From NCBI GenBank assembly GCA_964611585.1, contig CAZTAK010000005.1, forward strand, positions 1-64,000: a stretch of 64,000 bases of DNA, read 5' to 3'. Below the pieces are notes generated by a model, which was not told the DNA's origin, ran no database searches, and saw nothing but the letters and a program-made list of their open reading frames with translations. The DNA comes from CAZTAK01 sp964611585 (GTDB lineage: Bacteria; Pseudomonadota; Alphaproteobacteria; SHVP01). This document shows, piece by piece, positions 34,879-44,316 of the stretch. The stretch's first letter is position 1. Each line of letters opens with the position of its first letter. A program made the position numbers and the translations under genes.

Positions 34879-35787
34879 TCAGCCTTCGACCAATTCGATC
34901 AATTCGCCGGCAACGCCTTTGCCGACGGCGACCCGCGCGCCGTTGTAAGGGCCCTCGGCGACGGTCAGGGGCGGGGCAAGGAAGGGGATCGTCACGTCGT
35001 CCAGCGAATCAACCGCGAACGCGACCATGGCAACTCCGGGGGGCAGGCTGTCCGGGGCTGTGGCGCGTGGTTTTGCCTCCTTGGGGTAGTCGTCAATCTC
35101 GATCAGGCATTTGCCGCGCATCTTGACCGTCGCCAATCGGTGAGTGGTGTCGGGGTCAAGTCCATAGGCGCGGTTCAGCACGCTGATCTTTGCATCGGCG
35201 GTGACACCCGGTTCGACGTCGAAGTGCGCCGTGTAGAACGCCATGGCGTCGTCGAGACTGGGACTGCCGAGAACGACGATGAAAATCCGGTCGATGAAGG
35301 ATCGGGCCGCCGGCAGATGTTCCTTGCCCAGATGCGGGTTGGTCTGGGTGAGATACAACACCTCCGGTGCCAGTCCCTGAACCTGCATCGCCCGAATGGT
35401 CTTGCTCATGCTGAGGTTGTGGGGTTCGCCGATGATCTGCCACGGCGATCCCTCAAGGCGGGGCGGAATTGCGTCCACGTTGTCGACGACGATTTCGAGC
35501 GAATGCCAACCGAACGTGGTCATCGGCATGTAGCCGGGCACGGGCTCCGCCTCGATCAGGCGGATCCATTGCCGCGCCCCGCTTTCGGGCTGCATGCTGA
35601 TGAAGGGGGTGCCGGCATGGGCGGACGTACCCCAGGCGTCTGCCAGCGCCGGGCTAACGGCGCCTTCGGCAGTGATGCGGTAGCCGAGATAATCGGTGTA
35701 ACTCGCCGCCACCCGCGAAATGTCTTTTGCCGTCACGGTGGCGCCGGCGACGGGTCCGAAGGGTACGCGGGAAGCGGAATCAGACAT
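34879..35787 (-). CDS. two-domain VOC (glyoxalase-like) protein
   Basis: A 302-residue protein. The first half begins PFGPVAGATVTAKDISRVAA and holds FGWHSLEIVVDNVDAIP; the second half (about 160-300) has DRIFIVVLGSPSLDDAMAFY. ATG 35787 has GGAGAG upstream. It is paralogous to the plus-strand gene at 35923, which diverges from it, and to the fragment at 34750. A duplicated set of VOC and SBP genes is evident; possible roles include metal-dependent conversion of the imported ligand. The substrate is unknown. Confidence 0.82.
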   Translation of the reverse strand: MSDSASRVPFGPVAGATVTAKDISRVAASYTDYLGYRITAEGAVSPALADAWGTSAHAGTPFISMQPESGARQWIRLIEAEPVPGYMPMTTFGWHSLEIVVDNVDAIPPRLEGSPWQIIGEPHNLSMSKTIRAMQVQGLAPEVLYLTQTNPHLGKEHLPAARSFIDRIFIVVLGSPSLDDAMAFYTAHFDVEPGVTADAKISVLNRAYGLDPDTTHRLATVKMRGKCLIEIDDYPKEAKPRATAPDSLPPGVAMVAFAVDSLDDVTIPFLAPPLTVAEGPYNGARVAVGKGVAGELIELVEG

Positions 35788-35922
35788 GTATCTCTCCGAA
35801 AATCGACCAGAGGACCGGTGGGGTCACTCTAGGGGGCGGCAAGTGAGCAGGCAATCCCGGCCCGCAATCGGCGTAACAACGCCAAGGCGTGACCGGGCGC
35901 ATCGTTGCGCTATAGTCAGGCC

Positions 35923-36837
35923 ATGATGGACCGGCCGGCATTGGGCCCTCTCGGGCTGGCGACGCTGACTTCGCCCGATTTCGAGGACAGCGTCACCGAC
36001 TATGTCACGCACTTCGGCTACGAAGTCGCCGACCGGCGGCCCATCTCGGCTGAAATCGCAGGTTTGTGGCAGGCGCCGGCAACGGAAGACCGGGCGAGCG
36101 CTCTGTTGCGGCCGAAAAGCGGAGAACCGGGCTGGCTACGCATCGTCGAGGCGGCTCCGGTCCCTGGCTATGAACCCCTTCGGAGTTTCGGCTGGGCGGC
36201 AATGGAACTCGTTGTCGCCGATGTCGAGGCGGTGTCGAGATCGCTCGCGGGCACCGTCTTTCGAGAGATCGGCCCGCCCCATGATCTCGGGATCGCCGGG
36301 GACCTGCGCGCCATGCAGGTCATCGGGCGAGCGGGCGAAGTGGTCTATCTGACCCAACGCGGCGAAATCCGGAACTTCGCCTTCCGCCATGTCATGGGCG
36401 CGGTGGACCGGATATTCATCGCCGTTCTCGCGGGTCCCGACCTTGAGGCCGCACGGGCGTTCTATGAGACTCATTTCGAGGTCAGCCGCGGCCTCGATGT
36501 CCGGCTTCCGTTAGGAATTCTGAACAAGGCGCATGACCTGCCGGAGGGGCAGAAGCATCGGTTGTGCACCTTGGTGCTGGCGGGCGAGCAGGAGGTCGCG
36601 GGCAAGATCGAGATCGACGATCTCGGCGCCCATCTGAGCCCGCGGCCCACCAACAGCGGCGAACTCCCGCCGGCCGTCGGCCTCGTCACCTTTGAGGCCA
36701 GCAGCCTGCCGGAACCAGGCCCGCATTGCATTGGTGGCCCGCGCGTCATTGCGGCGGAACCCTATGCGGGGCGGCAGGCCGTCCTGGTGCGTGGCGCCGC
36801 CGGCGAGTTGATCGAGATTTTCGCAGCGGGCTCGTAA
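35923..36837 (+). CDS. two-domain VOC (glyoxalase-like) protein, paralog
   Basis: A 304-residue protein. It begins MMDRPALGPLGLATLTSPDF and has EPLRSFGWAAMELVVADVEA then HVMGAVDRIFIAVLAGPDLE, the same landmarks as the minus-strand paralog at 34879. ATG 35923 is used; the frame is open slightly upstream without a ribosome site. It diverges from the minus-strand VOC and is followed by two SBP genes. The order VOC-SBP is mirrored on the other side of 35.8 kb. Confidence 0.82.
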   Translation: MMDRPALGPLGLATLTSPDFEDSVTDYVTHFGYEVADRRPISAEIAGLWQAPATEDRASALLRPKSGEPGWLRIVEAAPVPGYEPLRSFGWAAMELVVADVEAVSRSLAGTVFREIGPPHDLGIAGDLRAMQVIGRAGEVVYLTQRGEIRNFAFRHVMGAVDRIFIAVLAGPDLEAARAFYETHFEVSRGLDVRLPLGILNKAHDLPEGQKHRLCTLVLAGEQEVAGKIEIDDLGAHLSPRPTNSGELPPAVGLVTFEASSLPEPGPHCIGGPRVIAAEPYAGRQAVLVRGAAGELIEIFAAGS

Positions 36838-36942
36838 TGCCTCCAATTGGCGGCAGGCCAACCGGCACTTGACTCGGCTCCGGCACGAGCGCGAAAGTAC
36901 ATTTTCCAAAAGATAACAAATACGGGGACTTGGGAGGTTACG

Positions 36943-38613
36943 ATGAATAGACTCCTGCGAATATTCGCGCCCTTGGGCGTTGTGCTGGCTCTAGTCGCAC
37001 CGGTCAGCGGTGCCGAACTTCTGATACTGAGCGAAGATGTTCCGGCCGGACTTGATTTTGACGGTCCGTCAGGGTCGTTGATTTCAACTTATACCGGCAT
37101 GATCAATCTTCTCGAGCCATTAGTCTATTTCCAGGAAGCCGGAATCAACGACGAAGGCGTGCAGCTCTTGGACTTCAATAAGTTCGAGGGGCGGCTTGCC
37201 GAATCCTGGTCCTTCGATGCCGATACCCTGACCTGGACAATGAACCTGCGCCGTGGCGTCAAGGGCTGCAATGGCGCGACTTTCGACGCCGACGATGTGA
37301 TCTATACCTATGCACGGGGAAAATCGATCAGTGGCGCCGCGCCGATTGGCTGGTTCCTTGCCAGCGTGTCGTCAATCGACGGATTCACGCCGGCCGTTTT
37401 TGGCGACGAAAACGCGCGAATACTGGGCGACGAAGTCAAGAAAATCGACGACTACACGGTCCAGTTCCGGCAGTCGGGGCCCAACCCGCTGTTCCTTCAG
37501 GTTCTTACCATTTTCGCGGCCTACATTTTCGACAAGGAGACGATGGAAGAGCACGCGACCGCAGATGATCCCTGGACGCACAAATACAATAACAATGAAA
37601 ATGCGCCCGGGTTTGGCCCCTGGTGTCTCGAGAGCTGGAACAAATCGGCGAGTTTCATCGTCAATGCCAACCCCGATTACTACCGCGGGAAGGCGGCTTT
37701 CGACCGCGTCATCGTGCGCAAGGTGCCGCAAAGCGGCCAGCGTCTGATTTCCTTGCGGGCCGGTCAGGCCCAGATCGTCGAACGCCTGACGCCAAAGGAA
37801 TATGACAGCCTGCGGGGTATGCGTGGCATCCAGGTCATGGGGGCGATCGGCAACGAAAACCTGTTCCTTCACCTAAACTACAAAGCGCCGCCCTTCGACA
37901 ACAATCTGGTTCGCCAGGCGATTGCCCACGCCATCCCCTATGACCGGATCATCGAAACCGGTTATTTCGGAGACGCCCGGAAGTGGGAGGGCCTGATCCC
38001 GTCTTCCTATCCTGGCTATCACCGTTCGCCGACACAGTTCGCCTACGATCCGGCCAAAGCCCGCCAGTTGCTGGCCGAGGCCGGGCACGAAGGCGGCAAG
38101 GGTCTCGAAGCCTTTCCGGATGCAATGAAACTCACCTACATCGCGGAAAGAGAATCCGCGCTTGGACCCATTGCGACCGTCCTATTGACAGCATTGCGGG
38201 ATGTCGGAATCCCGATCCAGCTTGATCCCATTCCACAAACCCAATACGGCGATCGGGAACTGGTCAAGAAGGATCTGCCCATGGGGTTGACCGATCATGT
38301 CAAACCGATTGGCGTCGATGCCGGGTACGGCGTGCTTCTGTCGTATGTTTCGTCCAAGAATGGCGGGATTCTCAATTCCATGAACTATGAGAACGAACTC
38401 GTTGACGGAACATTCTTCGCCAGCCTGAATGAAGGCGATCCCGCCAAGAGGGCCGAGTTGCTCGCTGTCATTCAGGATCAGTTGATGGTGGATCTGGCGG
38501 TGGTGCCCATCGTCGAATTCAAGACCAACTGGGCCATTTCCGAAACGATCAAAGGCGTCGTTTGGCATCCAGACAACGCGCTTCACTGGTACGATTTTTC
38601 GCCGGCCCAGTAG
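36943..38613 (+). CDS. ABC transporter substrate-binding protein (family 5)
   Basis: A 556-residue periplasmic protein. A signal peptide (residues 1-22, ending VSGAE) is followed by LLILSEDVPAGLDFDGPSGS and SWSFDADTLTWTMNLRRGVK, typical SBP_bac_5 landmarks. ATG 36943 has GGGAGG seven bases upstream. It is a tandem paralog of the gene at 38736 (shared FNKFEGRLA, PQSGQRL and YRGKAA). Family 5 SBPs bind peptides, opines, nickel or other small solutes. No matching permease or ATPase genes are in the window, so it is an orphan or uses a distant transporter. Confidence 0.93.
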   Translation: MNRLLRIFAPLGVVLALVAPVSGAELLILSEDVPAGLDFDGPSGSLISTYTGMINLLEPLVYFQEAGINDEGVQLLDFNKFEGRLAESWSFDADTLTWTMNLRRGVKGCNGATFDADDVIYTYARGKSISGAAPIGWFLASVSSIDGFTPAVFGDENARILGDEVKKIDDYTVQFRQSGPNPLFLQVLTIFAAYIFDKETMEEHATADDPWTHKYNNNENAPGFGPWCLESWNKSASFIVNANPDYYRGKAAFDRVIVRKVPQSGQRLISLRAGQAQIVERLTPKEYDSLRGMRGIQVMGAIGNENLFLHLNYKAPPFDNNLVRQAIAHAIPYDRIIETGYFGDARKWEGLIPSSYPGYHRSPTQFAYDPAKARQLLAEAGHEGGKGLEAFPDAMKLTYIAERESALGPIATVLLTALRDVGIPIQLDPIPQTQYGDRELVKKDLPMGLTDHVKPIGVDAGYGVLLSYVSSKNGGILNSMNYENELVDGTFFASLNEGDPAKRAELLAVIQDQLMVDLAVVPIVEFKTNWAISETIKGVVWHPDNALHWYDFSPAQ

Positions 38614-38735
38614 GCGCCAAGAAAGCTGTAAGGGGGCGCAGAAAATCGAGCTCTTGTAGTCGCGGCAGTGACACAGGCGGCGGGCGACCCGCCGCCTGTG
38701 CGCGGCCCAAACAAACGTGGAGAGGGACCCTGAAA

Positions 38736-40415
38736 GTGAGAAATATTGCGAGAATTGTAGCCTCGGTGGCGTTCGCGGCCGGGCTGGCAGGTACCGCGCA
38801 GGCGCAAAGCCTGCTGGTGCTGGCCGAAGATGTGCCGGCCGGTCTCAATTACGACGGCGCGGCCATCGCCATCCCGACGACCCAGACGGGCGTCGATAAT
38901 CTGATGGAACCGCTGGTGTACTACCAGCTTGCCGGTACCAATGACGAAGGCGTTGGCATTTTCGACTTCAACAAGTTCGAGGGCCGGCTTGCGACCTCGT
39001 GGTCGTTCGACGAAAGCACGCTCACCTGGACATTCAACCTCCGCCGCGGCGTCAAGGGCTGCGAGGGTGCTACTTTCAATGCCGACGACGTGATCTACAC
39101 CATGGCGCGGGCCAAGTCGGTCAGCGGTGCGGCGCCAATCGGCTGGTTCCTGTCGAGTGTTGCGTCGCTTGCCAACTTTACGCCGGCGGTGTTCGGCGAT
39201 TCGCCCGAGGCCATCGAAGCCAAGAAACTGGGCGACGAAGTCAAGAAGATCGACGACTACACGGTTGAGTTCCGTCAAAGCGCGAACAACAAGTTGTTCC
39301 TGCCGGTGTTGACGATTTTCGGGCTTCACATCTTCGATAAAGAGCTGATGGAAGCGAACGCGACTGCCGACGACCCGTGGAGCCACGAATACCTCAACAA
39401 CAAGAACGTCCCGAGCTTTAGCCCGTGGTGCCTGGAAAGCTGGGAAAAGGACAAAGAATTCGTCGTCACCGCCAACCCGGATTATTACCGCGGCAAGGCA
39501 GCGATCGACCGGATCATCTACCGCAAGGTGCCGCAAAGCGGCCAGCGGCTGGTCACCCTGCGGGCCGGACAGGCGCAAGTGGTCGAGCACCTGACGCCGA
39601 AGGAGTTTGATTCTCTTCGCAGCGCCTCGGGCGTAACGGTCGCCGGCGTGCTCGGTAACGAAAATCTGTTCTTGCACATGAACTTCAAGACCCCGCCGTT
39701 CGACAACATCAAGCTACGGCAGGCGATCGCGTTCGCGATCCCTTACGACCGGATTATCCGCGACGGGTACTTCGGTCAGGCCAGCAAGTGGCAGGGCCAA
39801 ATTCCTTCGTCCTACCCGGGCTTCCACGAATCGGACATCCAGTACAACTATGACGTGGACAAGGCCAAGGCTCTTTTGGCCGAGGCCGGGTTCCCGAACG
39901 GGGAGGGGCTGGATCAGTACCCGGATGCGTTCGAGCTTGCCTATGTAGCGGAGAAGGAATCGACTCTCGGCCCGATTGCCACCCTTGTCCGGACCGCTCT
40001 TGGTGAGATCGGCATCAACGTCAAGCTGAACCCGTTGCCGCAGACCCAGTACGGCGATCGTCAGCTGGTCAAGAAAGATCTGCCGTTTGCGCTCAACGAT
40101 CAGGAGAAGCCGATCGGCGTCGACGCGGGTTATGCCACGCAGTTGTTCTTTGTCTCGACCGAAAAGGGCGGTCTCAACAACATGGTCAACTTCTCGAACG
40201 ATACGGTGGACGCCCTGTTCGCCAAGGCCATCGTGGAAGGCGATACCGCGGTTCGCAATGCCCTGCTTGCTGAGATTCAGGACATCCTGGCCGAGCAGGT
40301 GACCTGGCTGCCGCTGGTAGAATGGAAGACCCAGTGGGCGTTTTCCGACAGGATCAAAGGCCTGACCTGGCACGCCGACAATACGGTGCGCTGGTACGAC
40401 CTTAGCCTGAACTAG
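38736..40415 (+). CDS. ABC transporter substrate-binding protein (family 5), tandem paralog
   Basis: A 559-residue periplasmic protein starting at GTG 38736, with GGAGAGGG upstream. The signal peptide ends TAQAQ (about 23). It is a close paralog of the gene at 36943 with the same sequence of landmarks throughout (VPAGLNYDG, FNKFEGRLATSW and AAPIGWFLSS). A separate start and terminator exist for each copy. A perfect hairpin terminator follows at 40464. The duplication may reflect selection for different ligands. Confidence 0.93.
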   Translation: MRNIARIVASVAFAAGLAGTAQAQSLLVLAEDVPAGLNYDGAAIAIPTTQTGVDNLMEPLVYYQLAGTNDEGVGIFDFNKFEGRLATSWSFDESTLTWTFNLRRGVKGCEGATFNADDVIYTMARAKSVSGAAPIGWFLSSVASLANFTPAVFGDSPEAIEAKKLGDEVKKIDDYTVEFRQSANNKLFLPVLTIFGLHIFDKELMEANATADDPWSHEYLNNKNVPSFSPWCLESWEKDKEFVVTANPDYYRGKAAIDRIIYRKVPQSGQRLVTLRAGQAQVVEHLTPKEFDSLRSASGVTVAGVLGNENLFLHMNFKTPPFDNIKLRQAIAFAIPYDRIIRDGYFGQASKWQGQIPSSYPGFHESDIQYNYDVDKAKALLAEAGFPNGEGLDQYPDAFELAYVAEKESTLGPIATLVRTALGEIGINVKLNPLPQTQYGDRQLVKKDLPFALNDQEKPIGVDAGYATQLFFVSTEKGGLNNMVNFSNDTVDALFAKAIVEGDTAVRNALLAEIQDILAEQVTWLPLVEWKTQWAFSDRIKGLTWHADNTVRWYDLSLN

Positions 40416-40463
40416 ACCACAGGCTGTCGCGGCAGCGGAACTCCGCGGTCTGAATCAAACTGT

Positions 40464-40491
40464 GAGGCCCCATTTCGGGGCCTCCTTTTTT
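40464..40491 (+). terminator. rho-independent terminator after the SBP
   Basis: Stem GAGGCCCC (40464-40471) pairs perfectly with GGGGCCTC (40477-40484), with a five-base loop, followed by a T6 run (40486-40491). It ends the SBP transcript about 50 bases after the stop, so the SDR at 40551 has its own promoter. Confidence 0.9.
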
Positions 40492-40550
40492 CCAATAGAC
40501 TTGGGGGACCGGGGCAAAAGACCTCGGGCCGTGGCGGCAGGGAGAAAAAT

Positions 40551-41306
40551 ATGAAAAAGCTCAAGAACAAGGTTGCGCTGATCACCGGCGCATCCAGCGG
40601 GATCGGTGCCGGCGTCGCCGTCGCCTTTGCGCGCGAGGGCGCCGATGTGGTGATCAACTTCCCCGGCAAGAAACAGGAAAAAAATGCCCGCGCGGTGGCC
40701 TCGGCGGTGCGCAAGGCGGGCCGCAAGGCGCTTCTTGTGCAGGCGGACGTGTCAAAAGAGGCGCCCGTAAAACGCATGGTCAACGCCGCCCTCAAACGGT
40801 TCGGGCGCATCGACGTTTTGGTCAACAATGCCGGAATCGCCTCCTCAGCGCCGGTCGAAGACATGCCGCCGGCGATGTGGGACCAAATGATCGTGACGAA
40901 CCTGCGTAGTGTCTTTTTGTGTACGCATTTCGTTCTGCCGCAGATGTACGCCGCCGACTACGGGCGTATCGTCAATAACGCATCGCAACTTGCGAGTCTT
41001 GGCTCGCCCGGACTTGCGCACTACTGTGCTGCAAAGGCGGCGATCATCGGGTTTACGCGTGCGTTGTCATTGGAAATCGGCTCCCGCAACGTCAACGCCA
41101 ATTGCGTGGCGCCAGGGGCGACGAAGACGCCCATTCTGGCAGGTGTTCCCGACGAACACCTGGAAGCAATCCGTGGCAACATTCCCAAGGGCCGCCTTGG
41201 CGAGGTCAGGGACATCGTTCCCGCATTCGTATTCCTCGCATCTGAAGATGCGCGCCACATGGTGGGCCAGACCGTCAGCCCCAATGGCGGCGATGCGTTC
41301 TTCTAG
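40551..41306 (+). CDS. short-chain dehydrogenase/reductase
   Basis: A 251-residue classical SDR. NAD(P) motif TGASSGIG at 13-20, NNAG at about 92-95, the catalytic Ser in NNASQLAS and Tyr-Lys in HYCAAKAA, and the C-terminal GQTVSPNGG. ATG 40551 has GGGAGAAAAA upstream. It is the first of three SDRs in a row (12 and 12 bases apart) and a paralog of the broken copy at 41319. Substrates of this FabG-like group are small 3-oxo compounds or alcohols. Confidence 0.92.
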   Translation: MKKLKNKVALITGASSGIGAGVAVAFAREGADVVINFPGKKQEKNARAVASAVRKAGRKALLVQADVSKEAPVKRMVNAALKRFGRIDVLVNNAGIASSAPVEDMPPAMWDQMIVTNLRSVFLCTHFVLPQMYAADYGRIVNNASQLASLGSPGLAHYCAAKAAIIGFTRALSLEIGSRNVNANCVAPGATKTPILAGVPDEHLEAIRGNIPKGRLGEVRDIVPAFVFLASEDARHMVGQTVSPNGGDAFF

Positions 41307-41318
41307 GGACCGGGCGCT

Positions 41319-42160
41319 ATGAAGCGGTTGAAGAATCGGGTCGCGCTCGTCACCGGGGCTTCCAGCGGCATCGGTGAGGGGGTCGCGGTCGCGTTCGCGC
41401 GCGAGGGTGCCGATGTGATCGCCACCTACCCGGACAAGGCTGGCGAACGCAATATCTGGCGCGTGCGCGACGAAATCGAAAAGGCCGGCCGCCGCGCCCT
41501 GATCGTCAAGGCGAACGCCGCCGAGGAACGCCAGGTCAAAAGCACGGTCAACAAGGCCATTCGTGAGTTCGGGCGCATCGACATTCTCGTCAACAACGCG
41601 GGCGTTGCCGATGACTGGGCGCCGGTGCATGAAATGAGTGTCGAATCGTGGGACCGGATGCTGGCGATCAATCTGCGCAGCGTCTTCCTGTGCACCCGCT
41701 ATGTCCTGCCCCACCTGTTGTCGAATCGTGGGACCGGATGCTGGCGATCAATCTGCGCAGCGTCTTCCTGTGCACCCGCTATGTCCTGCCCCACCTGTTC
41801 GCGCAGGACTACGGCAAGATCATTAACAATGCGACCCAGTTTGCTTACACCGGCTCGCCCCTGTTTGCGCACTATACCGCGGCCAAGGCCGGCGTGATCG
41901 CGCTGACCCAAACGGTCGCAATGGAAGTGGGCGATGCCGACATTAGCGTCAACTGTGTCGCCCCTGGTGCGGTTATGACACCGATGGTGGCGGATGTTCC
42001 GCCCGGCAAGCCGGACGGAGTGCTCGCGCGCCAGACCAAGCACCGTTTCGGCGATGTCGACAAGGATATCGTGCCCGCGTTTCTGTTTCTGGTGTCTGAC
42101 GAATCACGGTTCTTTTCCGGTCAGACTCTCAGTCCCAATGGGGGTGACGTTTTTCTCTAA
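41319..42160 (+). pseudogene. SDR broken by an 80-bp tandem duplication
   Basis: The frame reads a normal SDR (TGASSGIG near residue 13; NNAG near 93) up to LRSVFLCTRYVLPHLL. It is then thrown out of frame by an exact 80-bp tandem repeat: 41639-41719 is repeated at 41719-41799. The restored frame continues FAQDYGKIINNATQ..HYTAAKA to the normal SDR end (GQTLSPNGG). Deleting one 80-bp copy gives a 253-residue protein with family length. The two copies are identical, so the event is recent or an assembly artifact. Confidence 0.9.
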
Positions 42161-42172
42161 GGAGGTAGAGCC

Positions 42173-42928
42173 ATGACAAAACCGATCGCAATGGTTACCG
42201 GCGGCAGCATCGGCATTGGGCGGGCCACTTGTCACGCGCTGGCCGCGGTCGGCTATGAAGTCGTGGTTACCGACGTGCTCGGGCGTGAAGGCGCCGAGGT
42301 TGTCGCCGCGATCATTGTTGCCGGCGGCGAGGCGCAATTTCAAGCCCTCGACGTGACGGACACGCAAAACGTGGACGATGTGGTTCGCAATGTCGAAGCC
42401 AACCACGGCCCGCTCGATCTTTTGGTCGCCAATGCCGGCATCGCCAAGAAAGTGCCGCTTGCGGAAATGACGGACGAGGCCTGGGATCTGACACTCGATG
42501 TCGATCTCAAGGGCGTTATGCGGGTCGTCCGCGCCGTGGCGCCGGGAATGCGCAAGAATAAACGCGGCAACATCGTTGCCCTTGCGTCCATAGTGGGCAC
42601 AACCTACGGCTGGGACGAACACGTCCAGTATTCAGCTGCCAAGGGCGGCGTCGCGGGGCTGGTGCGCGGGCTCGCGATCGAACTTGCCAAAGACAACATT
42701 CGTGTCAACGGCATCGCGCCGGGCTTCATCCGCTCAGCGCAAACGCTCGACGAATACAATTCGGTCGGCGAGGCCGGGCTTGAAGCGGCGGCAGCAACGA
42801 TCCCGCTTGGCCGGGTCGGCGAGCCCGAGGACATCGCCGATGTTGTCGTGTTCCTTGCCTCCGATGCCGCGCGCTATATCACCGGCCAGGTGATTACCGT
42901 TGACGGGGGTGTCGTGGTCGGCCTCTAG
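42173..42928 (+). CDS. short-chain dehydrogenase/reductase
   Basis: A 251-residue SDR with TGGSIGIG at 9-16, NAGI near 88-91, the catalytic Tyr-Lys in QYSAAKGG and VDGGV at the C-terminus. The strong ribosome site AAGGAGG is eight bases before ATG 42173. It follows the broken SDR by 12 bases and is probably co-transcribed. It lacks a tail specific to any substrate. The three SDRs in a row suggest successive oxidations in one pathway, or duplication. Confidence 0.92.
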   Translation: MTKPIAMVTGGSIGIGRATCHALAAVGYEVVVTDVLGREGAEVVAAIIVAGGEAQFQALDVTDTQNVDDVVRNVEANHGPLDLLVANAGIAKKVPLAEMTDEAWDLTLDVDLKGVMRVVRAVAPGMRKNKRGNIVALASIVGTTYGWDEHVQYSAAKGGVAGLVRGLAIELAKDNIRVNGIAPGFIRSAQTLDEYNSVGEAGLEAAAATIPLGRVGEPEDIADVVVFLASDAARYITGQVITVDGGVVVGL

Positions 42929-43296
42929 GCGCTGACTTCGCCTTGCGCAAACCGGCGCAGGAATTCAACGTCGAGATCAAGTTTCTGGCCCAGCCACAGC
43001 GGGTAGACGTCGTGGTCGGCCATGCCGTCGCCGGTTTCGGGATGAACCAACACGGTGAGTCCGCGCCGGTTGAGCATCAGCCACGGCACGATCTGCGGAA
43101 ACTCGTTCGCGCCGAAGGCGACCTGGGACATGGCTTGTGGGTGCGGCCCGACCGGGTGTTCGCGCCAGCGCCCGAGGTTTACGTCAAAGCGCCGGCGTAA
43201 TTCCTCGCGCACCTAGGCCGCATCGGCGCGCGAGGCGTCATCGTAGTAGATATGCGCGTGATAGCCGGTGATGGTATCCACGTTCGCCGCCGTCAT
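42925..43296 (-). pseudogene. DOPA 4,5-dioxygenase-like gene with in-frame TAG
   Basis: A 124-codon gene on the minus strand, starting at ATG 43296. Its landmarks are TITGYHAHIYYDD near the start, LGRWREHPVGPHP and the conserved LMLNRRGLTVLVHPETGD. These match DOPA 4,5-dioxygenase family proteins, small metal-dependent extradiol-type enzymes of about 110-120 residues. A TAG at 43213-43215 (codon 28, between RADAA and VREEL) stops it. The frame, spacing and C-terminus are intact. It overlaps the last SDR by four bases at the 3' end. Confidence 0.8.
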
Positions 43297-43300
43297 GCCG

Positions 43301-43505
43301 TCAATCCAGAACCAGCCCGCCTGAGATGTTCACAACCGTCCCGGTGGCGGTGGCCGCGTGATCGGAACAAAGATACAGGATCTGGGCCGCGACTTGTTCG
43401 GCGCTCGCGTACTCTTGAAGTGGGATGCGGGCCTTGAGGGCGGCATGGTCGGTTTCGGGCAGGCGGCCGATCATGGGCGTTTCCACCGGTCCCGGCGCGG
43501 CGACC
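43301..43505 (-). pseudogene. SDR C-terminal remnant
   Basis: Reading in one frame this segment gives VAAPGPVETPMIGRLPETDH, then YASAEQVAAQILYLCSDHA and ATGTVVNISGGLVLD: the last about 66 residues of an SDR with the PG-loop and the GG end. The first three quarters of the gene are absent; the racemase gene ends immediately upstream (43517). It ends just before the DOPA-dioxygenase start, so the two would have been an operon. It is a dead fragment. Confidence 0.75.
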
Positions 43506-43516
43506 GGCTCTCGGGG

Positions 43517-44281
43517 TCAGGTTTTTTCGGTTTCGGCCGCGGCCTTGAGCATGGCGTGGACCATGGCGGGCTTGGGCGCGAGCGGCGCCGGGTAGGCGGT
43601 GCGGCTGTGGCTGAGGCCGAGGTCGAGGACTGTCTGGACGAGCTGATAGGTCAGGGGCCCCGGGTTGACCACCGGCACCGGCAGGGCATCGGACAGGAAC
43701 GCCGCCGCCTGATGCATGGTGGTTGAACCCAGGCAAATGACGTCGGCCCCCTTTTCGATAGCGCGCTCGGCGGCCGCCTTCATCTTCGGGAATACCGTCT
43801 CTTCCTTGCCCTCGAGCAGGTTGGCAAAATCAGGCGGGCTATCGAAGGATTCGACCGCCGCGCACTGCGCCGCCAGGCCGTATTCGGCCACTGCTTTTTG
43901 ATAGCGCACGATGGCCGGGTCCCATTGCGCGAGGACGCCGAATTTGTTCCCAAGCATCAGCGCGAACAGCATCGACGCCTTGCCCGGCGAAACTACCGGG
44001 ATATCGAGCAGCGCGCGCAAGGGTGCCATGCCCGAATCGCTCATGGTGTCGATGCAGACGGCGTCGTAGCCGTCGTCCTGGGCGCTGAGACCCGCTTCGA
44101 AAATCGCCATTTCCATCAACGCCCAGTCGTGCGCGGACATGAAACTGGTTGGACCTGCGGTTACGGGCCGGAAATCGAACTCGATATCAGGACCAAGTTT
44201 GACGGCCTTGGTCTGCGCCTGCCGGTTGGCGACGCCCTGAGCGTCGAGGGCAAAGGGGACAATGACGAGAACTTTGGCCAT
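43517..44281 (-). CDS. Asp/Glu/hydantoin racemase-family protein
   Basis: A 254-residue protein. It begins KVLVIVPFALDAQG, has two conserved Cys regions (AVCIDTMSDSG and DVICLGSTTM) and a C-terminal GLGLSHSRTAYP-like end. These fit the racemase/maleate isomerase (HyuE/AroM) group that uses two Cys. ATG 44281 is the family start. It is paralogous to the gene at 44317, 35 bases upstream on the same strand. The pair suggests different amino acid or maleate-like substrates. Confidence 0.87.
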   Translation of the reverse strand: MAKVLVIVPFALDAQGVANRQAQTKAVKLGPDIEFDFRPVTAGPTSFMSAHDWALMEMAIFEAGLSAQDDGYDAVCIDTMSDSGMAPLRALLDIPVVSPGKASMLFALMLGNKFGVLAQWDPAIVRYQKAVAEYGLAAQCAAVESFDSPPDFANLLEGKEETVFPKMKAAAERAIEKGADVICLGSTTMHQAAAFLSDALPVPVVNPGPLTYQLVQTVLDLGLSHSRTAYPAPLAPKPAMVHAMLKAAAETEKT

Positions 44282-44316
44282 GACGGATCCTGTGTTTCGG
44301 GGACGGGTCTTGAGGA

